A DNA stretch of 64,000 nt from Isoetes taiwanensis (Eukaryota > Streptophyta > Lycopodiopsida > Isoetales > Isoetaceae), in the NCBI GenBank assembly GCA_021234155.1, contig JAJEKV010000016.1, positions 2,188,536-2,252,535 of the forward strand, in the 5' to 3' direction. A program made the translations under genes and the position numbers. The notes under the pieces were generated by a model. It did not search any database. It was not told where the DNA came from and worked only from the letters and a program-made list of their open reading frames with translations. Of this stretch, positions 42,899-55,500 are shown piece after piece; the first letter of the stretch is position 1, and each line of letters starts with the position of its first letter.

Positions 42899-45556
42899 TT
42901 GCTTTCCCCCTTCTTTCTCATTCAAATTTCCTTTCTTCTCTTCCTTTTCGGCCATCCTCTGCTTTGCTCAATTTTTTCTCCCCCTTGTTGGATTCACTTG
43001 AACCCCATGATTATGGAAATTCAAAAGAATCTTAACCTAAATGCCAAAACTCTTCCTATTCTCCACTGCTTTCTGGCACTTCAAGAGGCAGATCAGGCTC
43101 GTTTGCTCTCAAACTTGAAGGAAATTTCCTCTAAAAGCTCCAATTTCATACCTTTTGGAAATTTCGGAGATTTTACTCTCTGTAAGAACATTTTGATGGA
43201 TCCCCCAATGCGATCACACGCCTTGGTTTGGGATAATTACTCCAAAGATCCAAGCTTGCATGGCTTTACTCCCAGAACTGATCCAAGCACTGAGATCCCT
43301 GAGCCTTATGGACTGCCTTGACCTGTAAATGAAATTCGCTTTGATGCTGCCTGGGATGAAATTCTTCAACAAGAGCAACCTCAATTGAACTTCAAACTCG
43401 CCATTGTTCATAGTATTTACTTAAACTCCCCTATGGTCTTTGAAAAAATAAAATGTCTTTCAAACTCGGCTGCTGTCTTGAAAATTGACAAAAATGGGAG
43501 TCAATATTGCTAATCTCTGGTCTCATCTCCTTTTCATGCAAGAAGGCCTTACCAATAATGTTATTTACTGGCTAAGCTACCCATCTATCATGGTAGAATA
43601 TGGTAGTCAGAGATCTGCAAAGTTTCTCCTTCATAGTGGTATCATGGTTTTGAAAATTATCATATTTTCTTTATTAAATGAATCGGGCTCTCAAATTTTG
43701 AGTTGAATAATTATTGTGTGGCATCTACATCTCTCTATGGCCTTAGCCCAATTCTTGGAATGAAAGATTCCTTCAAATCCTTGTTTAATTCCATTGGTAC
43801 TTATGTTTTCTCTTCTATGCTCCTTATAAAGCCATCCATTTGCATATGTTCAACTTGACCTATCCAAAGACATTCCATCTAATATTCCCCTTCAGCGAGA
43901 TGTCTTTGGTCTACCTCCAAATTGCAACAGATGTTTAGCTAGACATTATTGGTATGGTGACTGCAAGTCAAGGAATAACTCTGTAGATGTTGAAGAAAAG
44001 GAAGTATCTAAAGATGTGAGAAATGGCATTGATACTGACAGAAATAGCACTAGGGAGAAAGAATCCAATTTCAATTGGATCAAAGTTAATAGCAGAGCAA
44101 AAAGAATTGCAAGGAAGAAACTAGAAAGAGAGAGACAAAAATCTCCAACCTTGCAAAGTAAAAGTACTATTGCAAATAAATCTACCATTACATTTCAGTT
44201 GACTGATGATGAAAGATATAGATTGAAAGGGAAAGCTAAGGTGACATTTGACAACAATTAAAATTCGGATCTCCATTCCACATTATCTCAGATTGCAAGA
44301 GATTCAAAGTCATTATCCATTAGCTCCTTTTCTCTTCATCAAAATCCAAGCTGGCCCTCATCTTCAACTATCTGGCAACCTATCAAAGGCACGAGAGACT
44401 CATTAACTAAGGAAATTTAGAACAAATACTCATCAAAATCTAATGAGTTAAACAAAAGCAAAGACTATATGGTGTCCAAAGAAGATGTTTCCAATTGTAT
44501 CCAATAAAAATTCGAGAATCTTTGGTGGCTATAAACCTTCTACCTCCGCCAGGAACTATGGTTCATACTGAGAGATGCAAGCCAAGAAGACACAATCCCC
44601 TCCCTCTTCAAGTATGCATGGCAATAAGAAGGGGAGCCAAGTCAACTCAAAAGAGGCAAAAATTCTACATCATCTTAGAGGGTGATGAGGAGGTAATTCA
44701 TTATTCTAATCAATTTGCTATTTTTTGCTAATAGTCAGAACCACATTGATCAAATGCATTCACAAAATGAGGATCGAGAACCCCTTGATCCTGACCATGT
44801 TCCCATTTCAAAACCCCCCAGTCCAAATAAAAAGATTATGCCCTCAAGTTTCATAGACCTCGTTGACTTGTCTTTCCATGATCCATTAACTAGCCCTTCC
44901 AATAAGAACATTACCGTTTCCAAAGACATTGCCATGCAGCTATCCACAATTGACTTTTCAGTCAATGAAACAAATGTTCATAATAACTTGGAAGGAAATA
45001 TAAATCTGGGAAAAGGCAGCTTAAGAGAAGAATATGCTTCAGTTCAGACACATGTACAATGGTTGAAAGTACAAAAAAAAGCAGTTCATGGTTGATATTG
45101 AGTATGTCCCTGAAACTCCTGAAGGGACAATAGTGAAGGAATGTAGGAACTCAGAGAACCGAGGACCTCTTTTCCAGGCAAGTTCTCAATCCTATAAATC
45201 ATAATTCTTCTTTAAATATTGTTGCTAATATGAATAATATTGCTGATGACTATCAAATAAGAACACCAACTAATAAGCTATTTGAATTTCTTCCTGGTGG
45301 TGTTTCTTCTGACTATGAGAGTGATTTTGATGATATTAATAAAGAAAATAGTGGATACAAGGATAAGAATAATTGGGATCAAGTACTTTATCTAAATAGC
45401 TTTCGTCTTGCTGATAAAATTAAAACTATGGAAAATTCCAAGAAAGCTAAAGGAAAAAAGAAAAATATCATTTCTACTCCTAAAAATGCTCCTGCTTGTA
45501 ATACTAGAAGCAAAAATAAAAAGGAAAAAAGGGGGAAAAGGTCCAAGGCTAACTAA
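42899..45556 (+). pseudogene. LINE ORF1 (nucleic-acid-binding), broken
   Basis: Several open stretches in different frames. 42899-43321 ends in PSTEIPEPYGLP, without a recognisable motif. At about 43,915-43,975 LPPNCNRCLARHYWYGDC gives a CX2CX3HX5C knuckle, near the CCHC type usual in plant L1 ORF1. This is followed by a Lys/Arg/Glu-rich segment to 44261. 44495-45095 and 45230-45556 are Ser/Asn/Lys-rich; the last ends in a strongly basic tail (KAKGKKKNI, KNKKEKRGKRSK) immediately before the endonuclease, as in plant LINEs. RNA chaperone function is inferred from the family. Confidence 0.55.
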
Positions 45557-45587
45557 TCCCCCTTTCTTTTCTTCTCCCCTTGTTCAA

Positions 45588-46302
45588 ATGAAGATTATCT
45601 CCGGAACCTTAGAGGCATAAAAGGTGCCCTAAAGAGAAGAAGAGCTATTTCTCAATTAAAATCTTATACTTGGCCGACATTATTCTCTTGCAAAGAGCTT
45701 AAGCTCCGAAGTTTGAATGTGCCAATTTAGGAAGACTGGATTATTCCTGGAAGTTCTTCTATTTGGATTGAGGCCAATGGCACCTCGGGAGGGATATGTA
45801 TGATTTGGAAGAACATCCAAAACTTAGACTACTATAATAGTTCAAGTAATATGTGGCAGGCCACTGTCTTCAACTTTCAAGATAATAAGTTTGGAGTCAT
45901 TAGACCTAAAAGAAAGGGAAGGCCTTTGGATTGTGATCAACAATTGGATTAGAAATCGTTGCATCAATGACTGGATTATGGCAGGAGACTTCAACAATAC
46001 TCCAAATTGGGATCAAAAATTGGAAAGCAAGATTAATATGACATGACTGAAGAAACTTAATTGGTAGAATATGATTGATGATAATTCTTTCATCCTCATT
46101 CCTTCCCTCGCCAACTACACTTGGTCTAACAAAAGGAAAGGCGATGCCGAGTCTATCAGTGCCTCGGATAGGTTTTACTTAAATGTGTCCGATACCAATT
46201 TACGAGATAATTCTTTTGTGAGCACCGATGAATCTACATCTATTTCGGTCACCAACCTCAGTCCTTTGGACCAATCATCAAACTACTATTCCTCGTGTTG
46301 AA
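45588..46302 (+). pseudogene. LINE AP-type endonuclease domain, broken
   Basis: The start MKIIS followed one base out of frame by NLRGIKGALKRRRAISQL is the standard N terminus of plant L1 endonucleases. WIEANGTSGGICMIWKN (about 45,765-45,820) is the G-T-S-G-G block. INDWIMAGDFNNTPNWDQK (about 45,960-46,020) holds the catalytic GDFN motif. NYTWSNKRKGDAES with SASDRF lies at 46,115-46,175, where the usual L-D-R-F reads S-D-R-F. The domain nicks target DNA to prime reverse transcription. Frames change at least three times. Confidence 0.8.
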
Positions 46303-46899
46303 AATGTTCTTACAAGTTCAATACTAGTCTCTTTGGACTCCACTTCCTTTTTGTAATCAATTGGAGACTTCTATTCTAATCTCCCCAAGTTCAAGATTCC
46401 AATTCCATGAAACACTTTTATTCCAACATAAAAGCTTCAAAGCTTGGATCAAATCTTTGGTCTTCCAAAGTTCACAAAGAGAAATTACAGGAAAAATGCC
46501 TTAATTCAACAAATGAGAGATATCAAATTGCTCTTCAAACCTGGTCCTTCTAACTCTATTTTTGCATAGCAAAGAGGAAGATATGGAGAGAAAAATCAAA
46601 CTCATTGAAGAGATTGAAGCCAAAGGTGCAGCCATTAGATGCAAAATCAAGTATGCAAATGACATGGACTCAGGATCTACTAAATTCTTTTATAGAGTTG
46701 CCAAATCTAGGCAAACTAAAAATTCTATAACTGAAGTCAAAGATAGTTCTGAAAATATTCTCAGGAACCCAAATGACATATCAGCTTTTTTTCCTTCAAG
46801 TTATTTTGATCTTTTTGCTGATAACAACACAAGAGATGCCACTGATATTTCTAGAGCAAACAATTTCCACTATCTTATTAATTGAATCATCCCATTTGT
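46303..46899 (+). pseudogene. LINE linker between endonuclease and RT
   Basis: The stretch at 46562-46885 reads KSRQTKNSITEVKDSSENIL and ISAFFPSSYFDLFADNN, matching the usual A-R-x-x-x-N-x-I-x-x-I ... F-x-x-L-F linker ahead of L1 reverse transcriptases. Confidence 0.65.
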
Positions 46900-47628
46900 C
46901 TCTCCTGATTGATTTAATAATATGATCCAAATACCTTCTATTGATGAAATCCTATGGTATTCTTAAGAGCTTCAAGCATAGGAAATCCCCTGGTCCAGAT
47001 GGATTCCCCCTTGAATTTTATTTGCATTTCTAGGATATTATGAAGTATGATTCCATGGCTTTTATTAAAGGATTTTGGTCTTCTGGTTACCTTCATCCCT
47101 CAATTGCTAGTGGTTTCATTACTTTGATTCCTAAGATCGATAAGCCTATTACTATGTCTTATTGGAGACCAATTTCTTTAACAAACTCAGAATCAAAGAT
47201 CATCTAGAAAACTGCATTAGTTTGAATCAAAACTGCCGATCCTTAATAGATTCATCTAGGAGAATTATATTGCCGCCATGGAAGGCCTTCATTGGAATAA
47301 GCTCTCTAGTCAAAATTGCATCTTGCTTAAGCTTGATTTCAAGAAAGGCTTTGATGCAATTATTTGGGACTTCATTGCCTTTGCTATGGAAAAGCTTTGG
47401 CTTTCAACCTTCTCTTATCGGGTCTTATTAGGGGATTGAATCAAAGACAACCCTCGGCTGTTTTGATTAATTGATCTCCTAGCCCCTTTCTTCTCTCTTG
47501 CAAAGGTGTCGGACAAGGTTGCCCTCTTGCTCCTTATCTCTTTGTTATGGTTACTAAATTTTGCCGACTAGAGTTATCCTGCATCACCAAGAAAATAGTA
47601 AGATCATTGGCCTTAACTTTTCTAATAG
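46900..47628 (+). pseudogene. LINE reverse transcriptase, first part
   Basis: Motifs in order: KHRKSPGPDGFPLEFYLHF (about 46,972-47,030), ASGFITLIPKIDKP and MSYWRPISLTN (47,108-47,190), a frameshifted KAFD region (about 47,340), and KGVGQGCPLAPYLFVMVTK (47,500-47,560). These are the RT 0 to motif-B blocks of L1 elements. The domain is broken by the insertion at 47,629. Confidence 0.82.
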
Positions 47629-48796
47629 ATATTATTGATGATGAAAAATAAGAATGAAGGTTCTTTACTTGCGGCAAGCGTAGGGCGGTCAGCGTGAGAC
47701 AGGGGGCCTTCTCTCCACGGAACTGCCGCTATTCTCTTGCTCTCCAACTCACGGTCTTTGATGCTAGAATGGAATTTCGGACTCTTGCTTGTAGATTTGA
47801 AGGTTTTATGGCAGGACGAATTTCTATAGCAGCACCAGGGCGGTTTGCTAACGATTCCGGGTAAGCCACTAACGTGGTTAATTCTGCTCTTCTGCTTCCT
47901 ACGAAGCATTATGATCTGGTTCAGAAAGATAAAGATAGATTTCTTGAAGGTTTCTTCATGTTTGGCTGTTTTTATCTTATTGAGCAAAGACACACCGAAA
48001 AGACGTAGATGTCTATAAGGTGGAGTAAGATTTTGGAATGTTGGCTTATGGTAGCAGTTCTCAGATTTCGGCAGTTATCTTCTTCCAAGTCTTCTTTACA
48101 GTAGAAATTTTCCCTTTCCTTCCACTCTTTCTTTCTAGCAGAAAGGTCCGTTATTATATTTGGATGATAGTAAAGGCTCACACTGATTAGTAAAATTATG
48201 TGGATTACTACGGATTTGTTGGTAAATGGTCAGAAATTGCAGATATAACAGGAAGCATGGCAGCATGGGGAGATGATCCTAAATACTCGGTTCTTGCTCA
48301 GGTACTGTTATGCCTGAGCGGATCTTTCAAGTGCTGATGCTTGATTGATTCTGGTACTGCTATGCCAAGAACCCTATATTTATTTAGCTCTCAGTTCTTG
48401 CTCGAATCGCTATGCCCGGGAATCTTTCAAGTGCCGATGCTTGATTGGTTTGGTAATTGCTATGCCAAGAACCTCATTCCATTCTGCTACTGCTATGCAG
48501 ATATACAGGTTTTCTTGCCTTTTCCCAATATTTCAGGAGAATTTATGTGGTTCTTCTACTTGGTTTGAGAATTTAGGGGGCCTTAATGGCTTATCTCAGG
48601 TATCATCATCACAACATCGGCTACTTGTGGGCCGGATTATATATGGGCTTCATGTATATCGACTTTTGGAGCAAACAAATAAGTTTGTGTTTGTAGAGAA
48701 TGAAGATGTCGAGATTACTCCCTCGTAGTAATTCTCTATTAACATCAAACATTGTACTCTTGATTTATATATAATATAAAAAACAACCCCGCTCCC

Positions 48797-48825
<29 letters not shown>
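47629..48825 (+). mobile_element. Retroposed polyadenylated insert (processed copy), about 1.2 kb
   Basis: A 14-bp target duplication AACTTTTCTAATAG flanks the insert (47615-47628 and 48824-48837). It ends in 29 A residues (48797-48825) preceded by AATATAAA (48773-48780). These are the marks of L1-type retroposition of an mRNA. The insert has no RT. Short coding-like parts exist (a YYGFVGKWSEIADI reading near 48,210-48,255 vaguely recalls a PPR helix), but I do not recognise the source RNA. It may be a processed pseudogene or a SINE-like RNA. Confidence 0.85.
48291..48474 (+). repeat. Imperfect tandem repeat of about 100 bp inside the retroposed insert
   Basis: GGTTCTTGCTC...ATCTTTCAAGTGC.GATGCTTGATTG...TGCTATGCCAAGAACC occurs at about 48,291-48,373 and again at 48,391-48,474, each ending in GCTATGCCAAGAACC. 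Confidence 0.8.
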
Positions 48826-48827
<2 letters not shown>

Positions 48828-48837
48828 TTTCTAATAG

Positions 48838-49295
48838 TTCTAGATCCCCAAAGATCCTTCAATATGTGAGATGATACCTTTCTCATTTCTCAAAGAATGA
48901 TCCAATAATATATCAAACTTCCTTAATGTTATTGGTGATTTCTCCGCCTGTGTGTTCACTTAAATCTTGAAAAGTGTACTATTATTGGGATATCCTTGAT
49001 AAGCAAATTGCGGGCATTAAGGTTATCAACACAACTCAAGCTTCTAACTTTTAGGCATGTCTTTGTCTCACGAATACTAATCTATCGGGCCTCCGGGCTC
49101 CTATTGTTGCTAAGATTCGTAAGCTAAACTCCACTCTTATAGGAATAGTCTTCCTTTTAGCGTGCATTGTTATTGCTAGTAATGTTCTTGCTAGTTCTCA
49201 TGTTTATTTTTTCTCTCAAGGTAACGTGAAGGAGAGAGAGGAAGCTAGAAGGAATCATATATTAGGAAGGATGGCAAGGCGTGGAAAACGCTCAA
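48838..49295 (+). pseudogene. LINE reverse transcriptase, second part
   Basis: Directly after the insert the RT resumes: at about 48,860-48,890 a CAATAT...GATGATACC stretch encodes the Y-x-D-D-T-F catalytic box with one extra base in it, followed by LISQRMIQ-like coding. No further motif is clear before element B interrupts at 49,296. Confidence 0.6.
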
Positions 49296-50826
49296 TGTGA
49301 CGCCTGACTCATATACGATGCCCGATCGTATACAAACGGAGATCATCCTCAAAACCAGCATTCGCCGCTGACATGAGGCCGTCCACCTAACATCGGGCCC
49401 TTGATGGGGCCAAGAACCCGACGGGGAAGAATGGGCGTGTCATTCATCCCGCCTCCCCTCGATCGTCCTAGCCGCTGAAGTAAAACAAACATGAGCACAT
49501 GACAACAACAATAACATACCCACCTCGAAGGGTGGTCCACCATATCACGTAGAAATGCTAACAACACATCAAGAACATCAACATAACATGGGGAAGATCC
49601 TACCCGTGCTCGGACTCATGGGGGAAAGACCGACGGCTTGGGTCTCCGGGATAACAATGCAGATAGAATTCATGGCAAATGGATTTGGCCGGCATGGGAA
49701 CATGGCTGTTGGGTAGTCCACTCCATCCGCCCTCCGTGCATACTTTTGCAGATAGGTTTAAAAGTATTGAGCCCGACCGAGCCCGCCGGGTGAATAGCCG
49801 AGGGGCTACTACCATCGGGTTGCATCTCCCGGGCCCCACGAGGTGAGAGGAGATCTCTCCTAAGGTTCATGCTAATCACGGGCGAAGCTAGAGAGCCACC
49901 GGCCAGATAACGGACTTGAACTCACCGGAAGATGACGATCACCCCACGAGTGTCGAGAGCCCATACCCCCGCCTCACGCGCCGGTATTAGGCCTAGCCGC
50001 TTCCCTGGCCCCCCGCGCCATTGGATCAACAGGATTAGACAAGCCCCTCCCTTGTCACCGGTCTAGCTCCGCCACCCACGCCTGTGTGGGCTTATGCACA
50101 GCCGCGACACTGGGAATTAATCGGGCTAAAAACTAGATCATCCAACTACTTGGGCTCGGGTCTCTACCCCCTTCCCAATACACAAGAGTGGCGATAGAAT
50201 GTCAAAACAACATCACAACAGAACTGAAATAATAGAATACATCTATTCTAATCTACCTAATCATACATGGTTAGGTTCCTTTGTTAGTTCCTATCATTCT
50301 TAGGCTGTAGGGGTCGCCTATAGCTAAGAATGAATACTAATCCTATGGAATGAGGCCTGAGAACTCGGATTTAACTATCCGATCAACCACTAACCCGCTT
50401 CTTGGCTGGCTCCACTCCTCTGAAGGCGTCCATGCTGCTGGATCTCGAGACTGCTGGTCCTGGATCGAGCTGCAACCTATGAATTCCGATTCCTCTGCTA
50501 CTCTTCAGGCAAAATGGCGCCCAAAGCTGCTGCAATCCGACCTATAGGGGCTGGAAACCGAAAGGGTTTCCCTTTTAGGGTTTATGCCCCTTTATGCCCA
50601 CGAATTTAGGGCTGGGCCCTTTTGGTCAATGGGTCATTGCCACGTGGCAAGAAGGGATTACATTCACATGTTGCTTTAACATGTGCAATATAATGGTTCA
50701 CAAGGTCGCACTTAGGGTACTATCTTTATTTGCCGCCCGTGTACATGTCGCCGAAAGTCGACATGTACTAGTGACGTGTCAGTATAATATACGTATTCAT
50801 ACCGTATGTTATGCTGGAACGTCACA
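49296..50826 (-). repeat. 3' LTR of element B
   Basis: Minus-strand TGTGACGTTCC (edge 50826) to GGCGTCACA (edge 49296). It matches 58,745-60,294 over its full length. Parts resemble the A LTR (a TGTATTGGGAAGGGGGTAGA segment and the GTGGACCACCC region). Confidence 0.9.
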
Positions 50827-50879
50827 TTCTCCCCACCTTGAATTGATGCTGTCCGCAGCATCAGGAGTCTCCCCACCTT
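50827..50879 (-). promoter_or_regulatory. Duplicated polypurine tract around a hairpin (element B)
   Basis: On the minus strand AAGGTGGGGAGA (50868-50879) is repeated as AAGGTGGGGAGAA (50827-50839) next to the LTR. Between them GATGCTG/CAGCATC form a perfect hairpin (50844-50861). Same layout as A at 34307-34359. Confidence 0.85.
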
Positions 50880-52554
50880 GGCCTCTTCCTGTCCTGCAAT
50901 CAACTTGATGCATACAATATACTACTATAATACTTACACATTTATTAAGATTACCTTAAGGTAATATTTTTTAAATCATTATTAGGCCATTACATTATCG
51001 AATAACTTGTCAAATCGTGAACTTCTATTAAAACAAGGTACTTATTAGGTTCTGTTACCACAACATTTTTAGTTTATCACAATTTAACACTTTCATATAC
51101 AATTATTATTTAAGGTACTCTTCATTCCTTGTAACACATTGAACAAAATTTGTGTTGCAAGTCTTCGCGACCTTTAAAAATCGTATTAATTTTACAATAT
51201 CTATAATTACACACTTATTATCTTAATTATTAGAATTACTCTAAGGTAATGTTTAAGACATTCTGTACTATTTTATTATCCAATTAACTTATGACTTCAT
51301 AACTTAATCCCATATAGGTAATTATTGCCCTTACTTAATACAATATTTAAGTTTATCAAAGTTTATCAATTCCATACAAAATTTACACTTCTAAGATTTA
51401 CTCTCTTCATCCCTTGCATCACATTATAACAAAATTTTTGTTGCAAGTCTTCAGTAGCTCGACCCTCGCCTCCGGAGGCTCTATTGGCTCAAGGTCGTCA
51501 CTACGTTAGAACCATTTTAATTATTAATAAAATTTTGGTTATATGGTGACCACCCCACCTATCTACATGGATGCATGGCTAATCTCCCGGCGTAGGAAGA
51601 GGGTGAATCTTCCATTATGGCCGTGGAAAGCGCCCTATATGCCTATATGCGCTCGTGCCTACACCCTAGTTGCCAAACGTGGAGGATAGGTCCTTCCGGT
51701 ATGTGGCGTGAAGGCAATTCCTCCTATCAAAGCATATATGGGGCTAGAGGTGCTTTTTCCTATCAATGCATTCCCTGAATGACCTCCTTTTCTCGAGGTC
51801 GTCTACCCTCACTGATGGAACAGAAGTAGACTTTCTAATCTACCTTCCACTCATCCAGCGGAAAACGCCGGTCATGCCTACATTGACATTACACCAGCCC
51901 TAGAGATCACCGTAGTAATCTCATCGCCGGTAGCAACGCAACATGCAACCCTCATAGGTTGCATCGTGATTATCACTTTTAACTACACATGAAATTAAAT
52001 CTAAACACAAATCGACATGCACGGGCGATTTTTCTTTGGCTCCCCTTTAATGCATCGTTAACATACTTACTCTAAGGTAATATTTATGAATTAACATTAT
52101 CATAGTATCGGATACATTACTTAGATAGTACAATTATATTTACTCTAAGCTTTTCAATATTTAATTACTTTTAGGGTAGCGATTATTTAAACGGTAACCA
52201 CGATTTGACCTATTGTTACATAGACAAGGTTTTAATTATCATACACAAGAATTAGATGTGCTTCTTATTCTCTTCCTTGGGTCCCGCATTACCCTTGGAA
52301 GTATATCCCTAAGATGAACTCTGAATTCTATTTTCTATTTATATTTATAAGGACCCGAGGTTATATAGCTATCCTTGGAAGGAATTGCATCCTTGAAGGA
52401 GTTAATTAACATGCTACCTCACATTACCGTTGTTATTTAACTTATTTCCTATGATACATATATGTACAACAAATTCTATGTGGTTATTAGGATCTATATT
52501 TAACTTGTCAATAAGACACACATTATAGCTTATTATCCATGGGCAAACCTTTTC
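50880..52554 (-). other. 3' untranslated region of element B
   Basis: AT-rich, no domain. 51,540-51,860 is homologous to 33,640-33,960 of element A on the opposite strand. Confidence 0.65.
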
Positions 52555-55500
52555 CTAAGGCGATCCGATCCATTGAGCGGCGATGGAGTAATTTGGAGAT
52601 AACTTGGTGGTTGCATTGCTCCCATAGTTTTGCTCCACTTCATTGTTGTAGTTAGCTACTACGGGTCTCAAGACGTGGAAGGCCTCCCGAGCACTAAGGT
52701 ATCTATCCATCTTACGCCTATTCGCTTCGCCATTGCCGAGTGAACTCCTATTCTGGTGGTCGGTCAATTCGATACAAATACGTTCAATCATAAGATTGAG
52801 CCTCCCACTTTCTTCAAAAAGAAAAAATGGTCTCACCCTTCAATGGCGTTGTACACAACGTCATATCTATTCTCTCCCCTTAAGAGGTTATATGCTTCTT
52901 ACTTGGCGCATTAATTTACTATCCTTAGATAACATATATAACCATTCTAAACCACAAGGTTTTGTCATCATGACAATTCCTTTTTGTCTTAAAAGACTAT
53001 TTGATTACTATAATTTTTATTTTAGATGTACTTTGCATGTACTATTCTTTTATATTCTAGGGATTCCCCTTTCTTAGTTATTTAAACTCTTGGAATATTC
53101 CTACCAATGAATTGATGTCATCGTAACAAGTTGACCGGACTTGTTAGATTACTTCTTTTTTTTTCCGGTTGGATTATTCTTTGGAGGTGCTAGATTTATA
53201 CATGGTCAACAATTATCCTAGTAATGATTCCTTCTTAGCGAGGTGATCAATCTCACCAAGTGATTTCAATACGTTGGATAATGTCATTTAACAATCGTGT
53301 ATATTTTTTAGTCACTCTATCGTTTCCTTCCCAATCCACGGCGACGCTTAGCTCAATATTGGGGCAATCCCTTCAGCGAGAATATCCGGCAATGCCTTCT
53401 AATCCCAATATGGATGTTGCCGTCGTTACATTTAACCTACTAGGCCCCATGGCCTTAGATTCTGAGCACTTGCTAGAAGCTCATCCACTCGTTACTTTTG
53501 CTTGAAGTAGCAAAGTACGTTCTTCCAAGTCGCTCTATACCTCGGGCCTCCTTGGACGGTGGCTCCTCTTGATGTAGAGGTTGACTTTGTTCGTTTAGAA
53601 GCCTCTTCTTGGCCGGGTCTTTGATGGTGTAGTTGGTCACTTGAAATCTTCCATGCCTCTTTTCAAAGCCACGAAGGTGGCGTTTGAAAAAGATTTTTCA
53701 TCTTGAACTCTTTGTCTTGGCAGCTAAAGGGGCGACTCTATATCGATATTGTTTCCCTCGACTCCATCGACGTCTCACACATCGAGTCCTCTTGTCGTTA
53801 TCGGCGTTGCCGAAGAGTGTTGAAGATGTTGATTGCTTCACCACGCAAATTGGTGACATCTCGCCGTTGATTTGTTACACTATGGGAGGGAAGAAATAAC
53901 AAAGGGAACTATATATGCAAAAGCATATAGCTTACATAATTACAATTACTAATAGAGCTATTAAGTCCCTTTTGTGCCTCCCTTCGAGTTTGCACACCTA
54001 CTCTTTTTTGTAATGTCATCGGTGTTCCTCCGATGGCATGGTGTTGACGATCTATATCCTCCTATTTTTTATACGTCATTTCGTATTAGGGGTAACTTGT
54101 TGATATACTTGGGCCCTCCGATGTTTTGTCGCTATGGCACAACGCTTTGCATCCGTTCTAACTAAAGGTGTGCTGGTCGTTGATGCTTCGACATTTTGAA
54201 TCAGCCTCCTCGATTACGTCGTTTCCGGGCTATAATTGTTCCTCCCTTCATGATACTTGAAGCTATTTGGAAGGCGTCTCTTGAGGCTGCGCGCTTCCTT
54301 TGGCTATACTCCTGCGGAGTTGTTCTCTTACTGCGGTTGTTCTTTGAATCGTCGATCCTTGGGTTCGCAAGTTGCATGCAAGTCGATGCAAGTCGCTTCG
54401 CCACTCGCCTTGCCTCACCTAGTTGGTTCTCCATCGAGCTTCCAATCTTCCTTGATCCCCTCGATCCCTTGGCCTTGGGCGTTGTCGCGTTCCTCAGTGC
54501 TATGCCGTCCTCTTGTCTTGAGTTACCCTCCTGTTGAGATCCTCCCTGTTGCCTCTGGGAAGCTTCGTGGAAGAAGTGGGTTGCTAACACTTCTCGGCTT
54601 TTGGAGTTCGACCTTTGTCCCTCTATGCATGTCGGTCTCTCTGTCAAGTAAAGCTTCATGGCTCTCCTCCTGTTTGGCTATATTGTCGGGGGTGATGGAT
54701 CCTTATATTCGCAGCGGCTTGACCCTTTGAGTTGAAGAAGTACGCGTCTTAGATATACTCTTGTCGATTGAATAGCGGCTATTATCTTGAACTCTTTTTT
54801 GCGAAAAGGTGCTTCGATTTCTTATCCTTGTCGTTAAAGGTGTCGAAAGTGCTTCTACCTTTGGGCGTTTGATGTCCCTCATGCTCTGAGATACGATGGC
54901 TTCTTTTCTTCTAATTACGGGTAGGAGTACCGACGAAGCCATCACCTAGTTGTTGAAGGCATATCTCCTCGTCAGCGATTGCCTTTCGTGAAGTGCCTCT
55001 CCATCTAATACACGCGTGTCATAGCGCATCACCCTATATTACCACAAGGTGGAATTATGGTCGTCGAGATGTTGCCTTCTTAGTTGGCTCGTTGATGTCG
55101 GGTCATTCCTCCTTCCGATTGTTGAGGCCACTGCGGTCGTAAGTTCATCAAGTGTTGCCGCTGCCACAAGAGGTAGTGTTCGGCCCTCATTTGGTAGTCG
55201 AAGTGAAGGAGCTTCCTGATCTACGGCTTAAACCGTAAAGCATGACTTTAAGCTCATGTTTTCCATTATATCTGTGAGCACCCGAGATATACAATAGACA
55301 TATACGCATTTACATTGGGATTTTAATTCATCCACTTTTTCAAAACAACTTAAGATCTACTTAAATGTTTACACTCCTTTAGGGTTTCCCCTCCTCCTAT
55401 CGCGTTTGATCCTTCGGTTTTGCTACATCTTCTTCGCTACGTTGACTCGAGGGATTCCTTGAGATGCTGCTACTATTTTGAGCTTCATGCCCTGATCCGA

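Larger units (their letters stand above)
42331..49295 (+). mobile_element. L1-like LINE, decayed, interrupted by a retroposed insert and cut by element B
   Basis: Plus-strand order: ORF1 with a CCHC knuckle (about 42,900-45,560), AP-type endonuclease (45,588-46,300), reverse transcriptase (46,900-47,628 and 48,838-about 49,000). The RT is split by a polyadenylated 1.2-kb insert. Sequence from about 49,000 to 49,295 is probably the RT 3' part, and then element B begins. The 5' boundary against element C (about 42,330) is approximate. Confidence 0.75.

Noticed and set aside
54257-54730. 157-codon plus-strand open stretch, the longest in element B
   Set aside because: It lies opposite a basic minus-strand open stretch in the direction of the element; its Leu/Ser-rich hydrophobic translation is the usual shadow.
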